Assembly: GCA_013360405.1 (NCBI GenBank)
Contig: JABWBR010000050.1
Location: 1-38,487 of the forward strand
Source: Saprospiraceae bacterium
GTDB lineage: Bacteria; Bacteroidota; Bacteroidia; Chitinophagales; Saprospiraceae
Direction of reading: 5' to 3'
DNA length: 38,487 bases
Part shown: positions 1-8,324 of the stretch, piece by piece
How positions within the stretch are numbered: position 1 is the first letter of the stretch
How the letters are laid out: every line of letters begins with the position of its first letter
The notes under the pieces: model-generated
The model's database searches: none
Seen by the model: the letters and a program-made list of their open reading frames with translations, nothing else
Told to the model about the DNA's origin: nothing
Translations under genes and position numbers: made by a program

Positions 1-963
1 CATTCCGGTAAGGGTAGCACCGTTTATGGACAACTTGCCGCCCGGCTTGACCCGTATATAAGTTCGCCTGGCATCATATTGAGAATTCGCCATATTAATA
101 GTCGTATTTGATCCGCTGATAATAAGTTCGGCGCCGTCTTCTATTTCTATTTCGCCTTTTACATATTGACTGCTGCTCCAAGTCACCACACCGTTTATAG
201 TGATTTTATTATCGCTTAAGTCATAGACGGTATAAGTCGCGGCGCAGTCGCGTTCCCAGCGATACCAAATCTCATCTACCCAGGCGTGCCAGGTCCAGAA
301 TAACGGCACCCGCGGCGAAGTGGGTGTATTCATTTCCCCTCCGGCCAGGCTGTGTACATCGGCGTGATAGCCTGTTTCCAGATCGTCGCTAAAAGAGCCT
401 GCGTCTGTCATTCCACAATACCCTTGTGGTAAATAGATCTCGGGGTAGGTATTGGGGTCGAGCGGAGTATACGGTAGGTTCATCGTGATGGATGAATTGT
501 CGTACGCTGTGCCAAAAATAGCCTCCAGGTTGGTGGGTAGCGGATTTTCAGGATACCACTTGGGCAAAAGCGAAAACTGTATGCAATCAGGCTGTGTTAC
601 CATATAAGCTTCCATTTTCCTGACGTGTGCGCGGTGCCCGGGTAAAAAATTGTTGGTATTATGTATGCCTGCATTAAAGTATTCGTAGTGATGGTCAACT
701 ACATGAGGATTTTCATTTAGCCACATCGTGATGCAATTGGCAAATGCAAGTTGATCCGAAAATGAAAGGTCGTTTAAGTCCGGTCTATCCGGCCTTTGGC
801 CGTTCGTCATTGTTGCGATAATACACATCACCAATAAACACAATAAGTATGTGGAAAAACCACGGTAAGGAAAGAACTGTTGGCGGCTTGCCCCCCTCCT
901 TGATTTAAATAAATAGTTTAAAATAAGACTCGACTTTGTCGTAAATAATTTCATTGTTTTCAT
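1..963 (-). CDS. Secreted tyrosinase-like copper protein, 3' end beyond window
   Basis: Open reading frame running without a stop from ATG at 963 to base 1 (321 codons, C-terminus missing). Residues about 37-55 are hydrophobic and end in TNGQ, a likely signal peptide; the real start may be a little downstream. Residues 90-121 resemble the CuA half of the tyrosinase/haemocyanin fold (H91/H92, H101, then FLPGHR with H110), and 199-237 resemble the CuB half (HADVH with H200 and H204, GG, then LFWTWHAWVDEIWYRW with H226). Six candidate ligands for a type-3 dicopper centre are therefore present, in the family's usual spacing. Residues about 245-321 look like a beta-helix or adhesin-type segment (repeated W..., I.I.DGAELII, VKPGGKLSINGATLTG). 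I infer an extracellular phenol oxidase-like protein, probably exported by the T9SS; activity is not proven by sequence. It is transcribed divergently from the gene at 1251. Confidence 0.7.
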   Translation of the reverse strand, partial: MKTMKLFTTKSSLILNYLFKSRRGASRQQFFPYRGFSTYLLCLLVMCIIATMTNGQRPDRPDLNDLSFSDQLAFANCITMWLNENPHVVDHHYEYFNAGIHNTNNFLPGHRAHVRKMEAYMVTQPDCIQFSLLPKWYPENPLPTNLEAIFGTAYDNSSITMNLPYTPLDPNTYPEIYLPQGYCGMTDAGSFSDDLETGYHADVHSLAGGEMNTPTSPRVPLFWTWHAWVDEIWYRWERDCAATYTVYDLSDNKITINGVVTWSSSQYVKGEIEIEDGAELIISGSNTTINMANSQYDARRTYIRVKPGGKLSINGATLTGM

Positions 964-1105
964 AAATAAAGTATTTTGGTTTGGTAATATCGACTCAGGA
1001 GAGGAAAGTATTTGGCAATATAGCAGTAATCCAGGAAAATAGCAAGCAATTTGTTACGACCCATTTATTTCATTATTCAAATCCTCCATCACGGCCAATT
1101 ACCTA

Positions 1106-1145
1106 ATCAGCGCATCAGCAAATCAACAAATCAGCAAATCAGCAC
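1106..1145. repeat. Octamer tandem array (ATCARCRM), 5 units
   Basis: Five consecutive 8-bp units: ATCAGCGC, ATCAGCAA, ATCAACAA, ATCAGCAA, ATCAGCAC. It lies in the 287-bp gap between the divergent genes at 963 (-) and 1251 (+). Apart from this array and the -7 box at 1179, I see nothing else in that gap. Confidence 0.75.
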
Positions 1146-1178
1146 ATCATTCCCATACTCCCATCCAGCGAATTGCGT

Positions 1179-1186
1179 TAAATTTG
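1179..1186 (+). promoter_or_regulatory. Candidate -7 promoter box
   Basis: TAAATTTG matches the Bacteroidota -7 consensus TAnnTTTG. It lies 65 bp before the start of the large surface protein at 1251. No good -33 element (TTTG/TTG) is visible at the right spacing. Confidence 0.4.
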
Positions 1187-1250
1187 GGTCTACCTTACAA
1201 AGCATTGCTCCTGCTGAAAAAATCTACATCCCAAAAATGAACGTATCCGC

Positions 1251-4200
1251 ATGGCTATGAGGCGACTTTTATGGTGTTTGTTGGCGCTCCTGCCCCTCGG
1301 GGCTCAAGGGCAAAGCTGTGGTTTGGAGGACACGCTGCTCATCAATCCCAATAATTCACAGGTTTTTACCCTCGATATTGCCGACTATTTTAACAATGAC
1401 CTGGCTGATCCCCAGCAGGGCCTTTGCGCAATAGAACTGCAGTTTGTACACCAATTTTCCGAAAACCTGCAATTGTGGCTCACCTCGCCCGGAGGGCAAA
1501 CGATCCAACTCATCGGCGATAATACCGACGACCAACTGGCTTTTACCTTTTTTACCCAATGGAATATCACTTTTGTGCCCTGCGCCGAAACGGCTATGCC
1601 CGACAGCGGCTACGTAGCCCAGTGGAATAACAACCAACCCGCCAATTTTATCTCGGGCGGACTCTACGACGGCTCGTATTATCCCTTCAACGGTTGCCTC
1701 GAAGATTTTAATACCGGCCCTGTCAACGGTACGTGGACAATCCAGACGAATAACAACCCTTCGCTTTACGGCGGGGCGCTACTGTTTGTCAGGCTCTTTT
1801 TCTGCGACTCACGCGGGGTGGATTGTTGCTTCGCCGATGCCGGCGCCTTCACCGATCCCGATGTGTTAGCCTGTGTAGGCGATACAAACCTGCTGTTGAA
1901 ACCCGACCCCGTTTTCTCCAACGCCATCGCCGATCCAAGCGAGTATGGCTACACTTTCCTTATCGGTCGATCGGATACATTGATTCGCTACGACTCGTTG
2001 GCCGACCTACGTGGCGAACCGGCCGGCGAATACCAGATTTGCGGCCTGTCGTACCGCCTCAGCGAAGTCGATAGCCTGCCCCAGCCCGATAGCCTCCTTA
2101 CGATAGATAGCCTGCGCAACAACCTGAATAGCTTTACGCCGTTTTTCTGCGGCAGAATTACCGATGATTGTGTGAATGTGATTATCGTTGACCCGCCGCC
2201 GCCTACCGACCTCACGCCCACTATTTGCGAGGGTGATTCTTTTACCGCCGCCGATTCCGCGCTTACCCAAACGGGTATTTATCAGTTTATACGGCCTAAT
2301 TATGCCGGCTGCGATAGCATTATTAACGTGAACCTGACGGTGATACCCCGCATTTATACCAATATTGATACCACCGTATGCCAGGGATTTGGCGTGACGG
2401 TGGGCAATACCAATTATACAGTTTCCGGCAATTATGTGGATACGCTGAGTGCCGTCACGGGCTGCGATAGCATTGTAACCCTCAACCTGACGGTGGTGGC
2501 GACCGTTTTTACCGATGTCAGCGCTACGATTTGTCCCGGCGAAAGTTATATGGTGGGCGATAGCGTTTTTACCAGTCCCGGCGCCTACCAGGTTTTGCTG
2601 CGCTCTTCGGTCAATTGCGATAGTTTTGTCAATCTCCAACTTTCCGTATTATCGGTGTCGGCGCAAATTGCCCTACCCGATACGATAACTTGCTACAATA
2701 ACGGTATTACCCTCAATGCCGGCAGCTCTTCCCCTGCCGGCGCAATTAGTTATAGTTGGTTTGATGCCTCTAATAATCTGCTTGGCGCAAATGCCACTTT
2801 GCAGGTAAATACAGCCGGCGAATACCGCCTGGAAGTGACCCGCACACAAGGCCCCCTGAGTTGTATGTCGGCCGATACGATTGTGGTAGCCGAAGACCGG
2901 GTAGCGCCGCTGGCCGCCATAGCGCCTCCGGATACGATTACTTGTGCCCTGCCCGAAATAAACCTCGATGGCTCAGCCAGTTCACAGGGGATCAATATCA
3001 CCTACCAGTGGAACGCCAACCCGGGTAACTTAACAGGATCTTTCAATACGGCGGTCAGTATGGCCAATGCAGCGGGACTGTATACACTTATCGTGACCAA
3101 TACCACAAACGGCTGCCGGGATACCGCCGCTGTGACCGTCATCGACAATAGTCCGCTACCTGCAGTAGAGGCCGGCGCGGGGTTTGTGCTCACTTGTGCG
3201 GTCACACAGGATACGCTTGCTGGTTTTTCTGCCAGCGCCGAGCCGCAATACATCTACCAATGGACGGGCCCCTGTATCGACGCCAACCCCGCCGATTCCC
3301 TGGCGGTCGTAAGCTGTGCGGGTACGTACTTCTTTTCGGTGACCGACCCCTCTACCGGCTGTATCGCCATCGACAGCGTAGCAGTCACGCAGAATCTTTC
3401 AGCGCCTCAACTCCAAATCGCCTCCCCTCCCCTACTCACCTGCGCCGATACGCTGGGTATGCTCGATGCCTCCGCCTCTACGCCCGCCGGACTGATAGCC
3501 TTCAACTGGTCGGGACCCGGCATCGTGGGCAGCTCCGATACGCCGCTGATAGACGTGAACCAGCCGGGCGTGTATACCCTCATCGGCACAAATACCGCAA
3601 CCGGCTGCGCCGATACGCTGCAAGTAACGGTAAGTAGCAACACAGTAGCCCCTGCAGCCGATGCCGGCCCCGATGTGACCATCAATTGCTACCAGCCGTT
3701 GGCATCGCTCGGAGGTACTGGCACCACGATGGGGCCCGGTATTTTATACAATTGGACGACCACAGAAGGCCATTTTACCACTGCCACCACCGACCCTACG
3801 GCACAAGCCGACAGCGCCGGGGTGTATGTCTTATTTGTAACCGACACCTCCAACGGCTGCGCCGATACGGCTTTTGCCACTGTGTCAGCCAATTTTTTAT
3901 ATCCCTTTGCCACCGCCGGCGCCGACCTCGAAATCGACTGCCGCTCGGATACTGTTTTGCTGGATGGCACGGGGTCGACTACCGGTAGCAATATCAGTTA
4001 TACCTGGAACGGCCCCTGTATTGTTTTGCCTAATAATACCCTTACGCAGCAAGTGGTATGCCCTGGCACGTATTCGCTCCAGGTATGGAATCTTGACAAC
4101 GGCTGTGCCACGCTTGCCGATGTGGAGATAACCCTGGACCCCGCAGCGCCTATAGCCATGCTCGAAGACAGCGCCGCTATTTCCTGTATCACTGGCGAAG

Positions 4201-7200
4201 TGCCGATCAATAGCGCAGGCACATCCAGCGGCTTTTACCAGTGGTTTTACGAAGGCCAGCCCGTGTCAGCAGGTACCTTGTTTTTCAATGCCACCCAGGC
4301 CGGCACGTATACGCTCCAGGTGGCCAACCTCGATCAGAGTTGTATCGACCGCGACAGCGTAGAGGTGACGCTCGATTGTACGCCTGAGCTTACACTTAGC
4401 CCATCCGATACGATTACCTGTACCCAAACTATAGCCGCGATACAGGCCGATGTTCAACCCCTGGGGCCCAATTACACTTTTCAGTGGCTGACAACAGACA
4501 CTACTTGTATTTTGTCAGGACAGGGCACTACGCAGATTTTTGTGAATTGCGAGGGAAATTACACGCTTATTGCTACCAATACGGCCCTACAAATCAGCGA
4601 TACGGCTTCGGTATTCATCTATGCCGATGATAACCTGCCCGAAGCAGAGGCCGGCCCCCACGATACCATCACCTGCGCCATGCCGATGGCCGTGCTCGAC
4701 GGCAGCGCATCCGATAGCGGCCCGGAATTCGCCTACGAATGGACCAATTTCATCACCGGTGTAACAGTTGGGTTCACCCCAACTGTAGTCATCAGCCAAC
4801 CCGGCACCTACCAGTTGGAAGTCACCAACACTACTACCAATTGTCGCAGTATCGACGTAGCCCAGGTGCGGTTGTACGACGCCGTGCCCCTCATCAATTT
4901 CGGCAGCAGCGTTTTCCCCTGCGACCGCGATACGTTTTTGCTACAATCGTTTGTGACGTCCGTTGACCCCAACAACGTCTTTTCCTGGTCTGGCCCAGGT
5001 ATCGTGGGTAATGCCGATAGCGCCGGGGTGTGGATCGACTCGCTGGGCATGTATACCCTTACGGTCAATAACCCGCTTAGCCAATGTAGTTCTACCGCCT
5101 CGGTGGAAGTCACCGACCAAATCTGCGCGCCTTGTATCAGTGCTGATCCGCCACCGGCATTCACTTGTCTTACAGACTCCGTACAATTGCAGGCTTCTTA
5201 CTGCTCTCCCTGCATCAACTGTACCCTACTATGGAGTACCGATGACGGAACGCTGGGCAGCGATTCCACTTCGCTTTCTGCTGTCGTGTTCGGCCCGGGT
5301 ACGTATACCCTGACGGCTACCGACACGCTCGGTTTTTCTACCATACTAGATATCATCGTCATCGCCGACAATACGCCGCCCGTGGCCAATGCAGGTGGAG
5401 ATAAGGTGCTCAATTGCACAATATCAACGGCTACGCTCGGCAATAATACTACCAGCGTCGGCCCGGATTTTATATACCAGTGGACTTCGGCAAGCGGAAC
5501 CGCTATCACACCCGACGATCAACTTACGGTAACGGTAGCGATAGCCGATACTTTTTATTTTCGGGTAACCGATACCACCAACGGCTGTGTAAGCTTCGAT
5601 ACGGCGGTGGTAAGCATAGACACGCTGGTCCCCGTGGCGGAAGCCGGGCCGGATCAAATGCTAACCTGCGCTCAAATGCTACTGGCACTCGACGGCAGCG
5701 GCTCCTCGCTAGGCAATGAAATCGATTATCAGTGGTTTTCTTTAGAAAATCAAAACTGCCTGATCGGCGCCAATACACTCTCCCCGGTGGTGAGTTGTGC
5801 AGATACTTTTTTCCTGCGCGTGTTAAATACCCTCAACGGATGTTCCAGCATCGATAGCGTGATAGTGAGCCTGTCCGACGAACTACCTGCCATTCCGCCA
5901 ATTCCCAACGGGCTGCTCAATTGCGTAGATTCTACCTGGACGCTCACGGCGCCTTTAGCGAATACCACGGGCTTTTCTTTTGAATGGTGTACGCTGCCGC
6001 CACTCCCCCCAGTTTGCACGCAGGCCCTGACTATAACAGTCGATGAACCCGGCAGTTACCAGTTTAAGCTCAACAACGACAGCACCGGCTGTTCCAATTC
6101 GCTTACCGTGCAGGTGAACCGCGATGAAACCATCCCCCTCGCTGAGGCGGGCCCCAACGATACCCTGCGCTGTACGGATGGTAGTCTGACACTTAGCGGA
6201 AGCGTTAATCCCCCTGTTCCCGGCGCCGTTTATCAATGGACTGCCGCCCCCGGACTCGTTATTGATAATGCGGATACCCCCACGCCCGTCATCTATTCTC
6301 CCGGTGTGTATGCGCTAGAGATAACCCATCCGATTAGTCTCTGTACAAGTAACGACAGCCTGACCATTTTCATCGATACGGATGCCCCGGTAGCCAGTGC
6401 AGGCGCCGATACGCTGCTGACCTGTAGCGTGAATATCATGCGCCTCAACGGAAGCGCAATCACCGCCGGCGGCCAGGCCCAATACAGCTGGACCAGCCCT
6501 GATGGCGTCATCCTCGCCGATGCTGATGCCCCCGACCCATTGATTGAGCAAGAAGGCAACTATATTTTAACCGTCACCGACCCCTCGAATGGCTGTACCG
6601 ACATGGATACCGTGGTCGTTGCCGAAAACAGGCTGCCGCCTTCCGCCGCCGTGGCCGGCGTCGACACCTTGAATTTCGACTGCCGTACCGATACCATCGC
6701 CCTCGACGCCACCTTGTCAAGCTCGGCCAATAATACCCCCCTGACCTACCAGTGGAGTATCATCGGCCAGGGACAAATTTTGGGCAATCCCACCGACCCG
6801 ATGGTGAGCAGCGCAGCCCTGGGCAATTACCGGCTGGTAGTGACCGATACCTACAATTCCTGCAAAGACACCCTGATATTCACGTTGGCAGGCGATTACC
6901 AAAAACCCGACGTAGTATTGCCGCCAACCGGCCTGATCACCTGTGCGAATCCTGTCGTCACCGCGCAAGCAACGGGCTCATCGCAAGGGCCGGGTTATAC
7001 TTCTACCTGGACCGACGCGGCAGGCAACGTGCTGGCCACCCAAACCCTGGCAATAGATATCGATCAACCTGGCAGTTACACGCTAACTATTTTAAATGAA
7101 AATAATGGTTGTGAAAACAACAAGTCGATCCAAATTGCGCTAGATACCATCCACCCGGTAGCTCTCGTGATTCCTCCTACGCCAATCGACTGCCAGCAGT

Positions 7201-8177
7201 CCACCTCGCTGCTCGACGGCAGCGCTTCCAGTGTGGGGCCGCGCATTCGCTATGAATGGATCACCGGGCCGGGAAGCGTATTGGAGTCGGGCCAAAATTC
7301 CTGGGTGGGTCTTGCCGGCGCCCCCGGCGATTATGCACTGGTGGTCAGCGACATCGTCAACGGCTGCACAGATACCGCATTCGTCAATGTGGCGGGGATC
7401 TCTACCCCTATAGCCGGCGCCGACGTGGTAGTAACACCTCCAACCTGCTACGGCGACACCGACGGCAGTATCAGCGTGGGCAACGTAAGCGGGGGTACGC
7501 CGCCGTTCCAGTTTGCCCTCGACGGCCAGTTTTTCTCCGCGATACAGCAATATCCCAATCTGGCTCCCGGCGAATACGTGTTGTTTGTCAGGGATAACAG
7601 GGGCTGTCTGTGGCAGGACACGCTACAGGTCATTGAGCAACAAGAGGTACAGGTGGAATTAGGCGTTGATCTGACCATTGAACTGGGCGATTCCGTGCGA
7701 CTGGAAGCAGTCGCCAATATCGACGGTGTTACGCTGCATTGGTCGCCCGACACGCTTTTTGCCGATCCCTCGCTGCCGGTGCAATACCTGGCGCCCGACG
7801 AAACCACCCACCTCGCCGTGATAGCCGCCGACAGCAACGGCTGCAGCGCTATCGACAGGCTGGTCATCAACCTGCTCAAGCCGCGCAAGGTATTTATCCC
7901 TTCGGCTTTTTCGCCCAATGGCGACGGCGCCAACGACATATTGACGATATTCGGCGGCCCCGATGTGTTACTTATCCGGAATTTTGTGATTTTTGACCGC
8001 TGGGGCAACCAGGTGTTCGGCCGGCACACCTTTCAACCCAACGACCCCACCTACGGATGGGACGGCAACTTCAAAGGACGCCCCATGAATACCGCCGTAT
8101 ACGCATTCCTGGCAGAAATCGAGTTTGTGGACGGCTGGGTGGAAATTTTCGAGGGAGATGTCGTGCTGATGCGCTAA
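1251..8177 (+). CDS. Giant modular T9SS type B surface protein (P-domain, 19 Ig/PKD-like modules, SprB repeat)
   Basis: 2308 aa. Signal peptide in residues 1-21 (MAMRRLLWCLLALLPLGAQGQ); ATG at 1257 is an equally possible start. Residues about 24-190 resemble a proprotein-convertase P domain (LQLWLTSPGGQTIQL, then NGTWTIQ...GGALLFVRLFF). Residues about 325-465 hold three roughly 45-aa modules beginning T(I/V)C and ending GCDS/NCDS plus NLTV-like strands. Residues about 470-2050 hold 19 modules of about 83 aa, each with a Cys near the start ((L/I)TC), a central Y.W, then G.Y.L.VT and a second Cys (NGC). Residues about 2053-2125 look like an SprB repeat (CYGDTDGSISV...GGTPPFQFALDG). Residues about 2212-2308 are the gliding-motility-associated C-terminal (type B) sorting domain (FIPSAFSPNGDGANDIL, FDRWGNQVF, WDGNFKG). 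Expected role: a long, disulfide-stabilised adhesin-like stalk exported by the T9SS. The ligand is unknown. Confidence 0.85.
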   Translation: MAMRRLLWCLLALLPLGAQGQSCGLEDTLLINPNNSQVFTLDIADYFNNDLADPQQGLCAIELQFVHQFSENLQLWLTSPGGQTIQLIGDNTDDQLAFTFFTQWNITFVPCAETAMPDSGYVAQWNNNQPANFISGGLYDGSYYPFNGCLEDFNTGPVNGTWTIQTNNNPSLYGGALLFVRLFFCDSRGVDCCFADAGAFTDPDVLACVGDTNLLLKPDPVFSNAIADPSEYGYTFLIGRSDTLIRYDSLADLRGEPAGEYQICGLSYRLSEVDSLPQPDSLLTIDSLRNNLNSFTPFFCGRITDDCVNVIIVDPPPPTDLTPTICEGDSFTAADSALTQTGIYQFIRPNYAGCDSIINVNLTVIPRIYTNIDTTVCQGFGVTVGNTNYTVSGNYVDTLSAVTGCDSIVTLNLTVVATVFTDVSATICPGESYMVGDSVFTSPGAYQVLLRSSVNCDSFVNLQLSVLSVSAQIALPDTITCYNNGITLNAGSSSPAGAISYSWFDASNNLLGANATLQVNTAGEYRLEVTRTQGPLSCMSADTIVVAEDRVAPLAAIAPPDTITCALPEINLDGSASSQGINITYQWNANPGNLTGSFNTAVSMANAAGLYTLIVTNTTNGCRDTAAVTVIDNSPLPAVEAGAGFVLTCAVTQDTLAGFSASAEPQYIYQWTGPCIDANPADSLAVVSCAGTYFFSVTDPSTGCIAIDSVAVTQNLSAPQLQIASPPLLTCADTLGMLDASASTPAGLIAFNWSGPGIVGSSDTPLIDVNQPGVYTLIGTNTATGCADTLQVTVSSNTVAPAADAGPDVTINCYQPLASLGGTGTTMGPGILYNWTTTEGHFTTATTDPTAQADSAGVYVLFVTDTSNGCADTAFATVSANFLYPFATAGADLEIDCRSDTVLLDGTGSTTGSNISYTWNGPCIVLPNNTLTQQVVCPGTYSLQVWNLDNGCATLADVEITLDPAAPIAMLEDSAAISCITGEVPINSAGTSSGFYQWFYEGQPVSAGTLFFNATQAGTYTLQVANLDQSCIDRDSVEVTLDCTPELTLSPSDTITCTQTIAAIQADVQPLGPNYTFQWLTTDTTCILSGQGTTQIFVNCEGNYTLIATNTALQISDTASVFIYADDNLPEAEAGPHDTITCAMPMAVLDGSASDSGPEFAYEWTNFITGVTVGFTPTVVISQPGTYQLEVTNTTTNCRSIDVAQVRLYDAVPLINFGSSVFPCDRDTFLLQSFVTSVDPNNVFSWSGPGIVGNADSAGVWIDSLGMYTLTVNNPLSQCSSTASVEVTDQICAPCISADPPPAFTCLTDSVQLQASYCSPCINCTLLWSTDDGTLGSDSTSLSAVVFGPGTYTLTATDTLGFSTILDIIVIADNTPPVANAGGDKVLNCTISTATLGNNTTSVGPDFIYQWTSASGTAITPDDQLTVTVAIADTFYFRVTDTTNGCVSFDTAVVSIDTLVPVAEAGPDQMLTCAQMLLALDGSGSSLGNEIDYQWFSLENQNCLIGANTLSPVVSCADTFFLRVLNTLNGCSSIDSVIVSLSDELPAIPPIPNGLLNCVDSTWTLTAPLANTTGFSFEWCTLPPLPPVCTQALTITVDEPGSYQFKLNNDSTGCSNSLTVQVNRDETIPLAEAGPNDTLRCTDGSLTLSGSVNPPVPGAVYQWTAAPGLVIDNADTPTPVIYSPGVYALEITHPISLCTSNDSLTIFIDTDAPVASAGADTLLTCSVNIMRLNGSAITAGGQAQYSWTSPDGVILADADAPDPLIEQEGNYILTVTDPSNGCTDMDTVVVAENRLPPSAAVAGVDTLNFDCRTDTIALDATLSSSANNTPLTYQWSIIGQGQILGNPTDPMVSSAALGNYRLVVTDTYNSCKDTLIFTLAGDYQKPDVVLPPTGLITCANPVVTAQATGSSQGPGYTSTWTDAAGNVLATQTLAIDIDQPGSYTLTILNENNGCENNKSIQIALDTIHPVALVIPPTPIDCQQSTSLLDGSASSVGPRIRYEWITGPGSVLESGQNSWVGLAGAPGDYALVVSDIVNGCTDTAFVNVAGISTPIAGADVVVTPPTCYGDTDGSISVGNVSGGTPPFQFALDGQFFSAIQQYPNLAPGEYVLFVRDNRGCLWQDTLQVIEQQEVQVELGVDLTIELGDSVRLEAVANIDGVTLHWSPDTLFADPSLPVQYLAPDETTHLAVIAADSNGCSAIDRLVINLLKPRKVFIPSAFSPNGDGANDILTIFGGPDVLLIRNFVIFDRWGNQVFGRHTFQPNDPTYGWDGNFKGRPMNTAVYAFLAEIEFVDGWVEIFEGDVVLMR

Positions 8178-8227
8178 GGGTCTGGTATTTGACAAACTAA
8201 TTGTAGGGCTTTGCCGTTAAATATTCA

Positions 8228-8303
8228 GTTGTCGGTTGTCAGTTGTCGGTTGTCAGTTTGTTCTTTCTATTTTTGTCTATTAACAGCGAAACCGACAACC
8301 CAC
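8228..8303. repeat. Inverted pair of heptamer arrays in the leader of the 8325 gene
   Basis: Four units GTTGTCG/GTTGTCA occupy 8228-8255, and two units AACCGAC and AACCCAC occupy 8290-8303. The second set is the reverse complement of the first, so GTTGTCGGTT (8242-8251, also 8228-8237) can pair with AACCGACAAC (8290-8299). The transcript upstream of the start at 8325 could thus form a hairpin. Confidence 0.65.
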
Positions 8304-8324
8304 AACAGTTTAAACTTTACACAC

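Noticed and set aside
1051..1260. 69-codon plus-strand reading frame before the giant surface protein
   Set aside because: It is mostly written by the octamer array, has no recognisable fold and overlaps the true start.
8211..8324. 38-residue N-terminal extension of the second surface protein
   Set aside because: Encoded by heptamer repeats; a proper signal peptide begins at ATG 8325.
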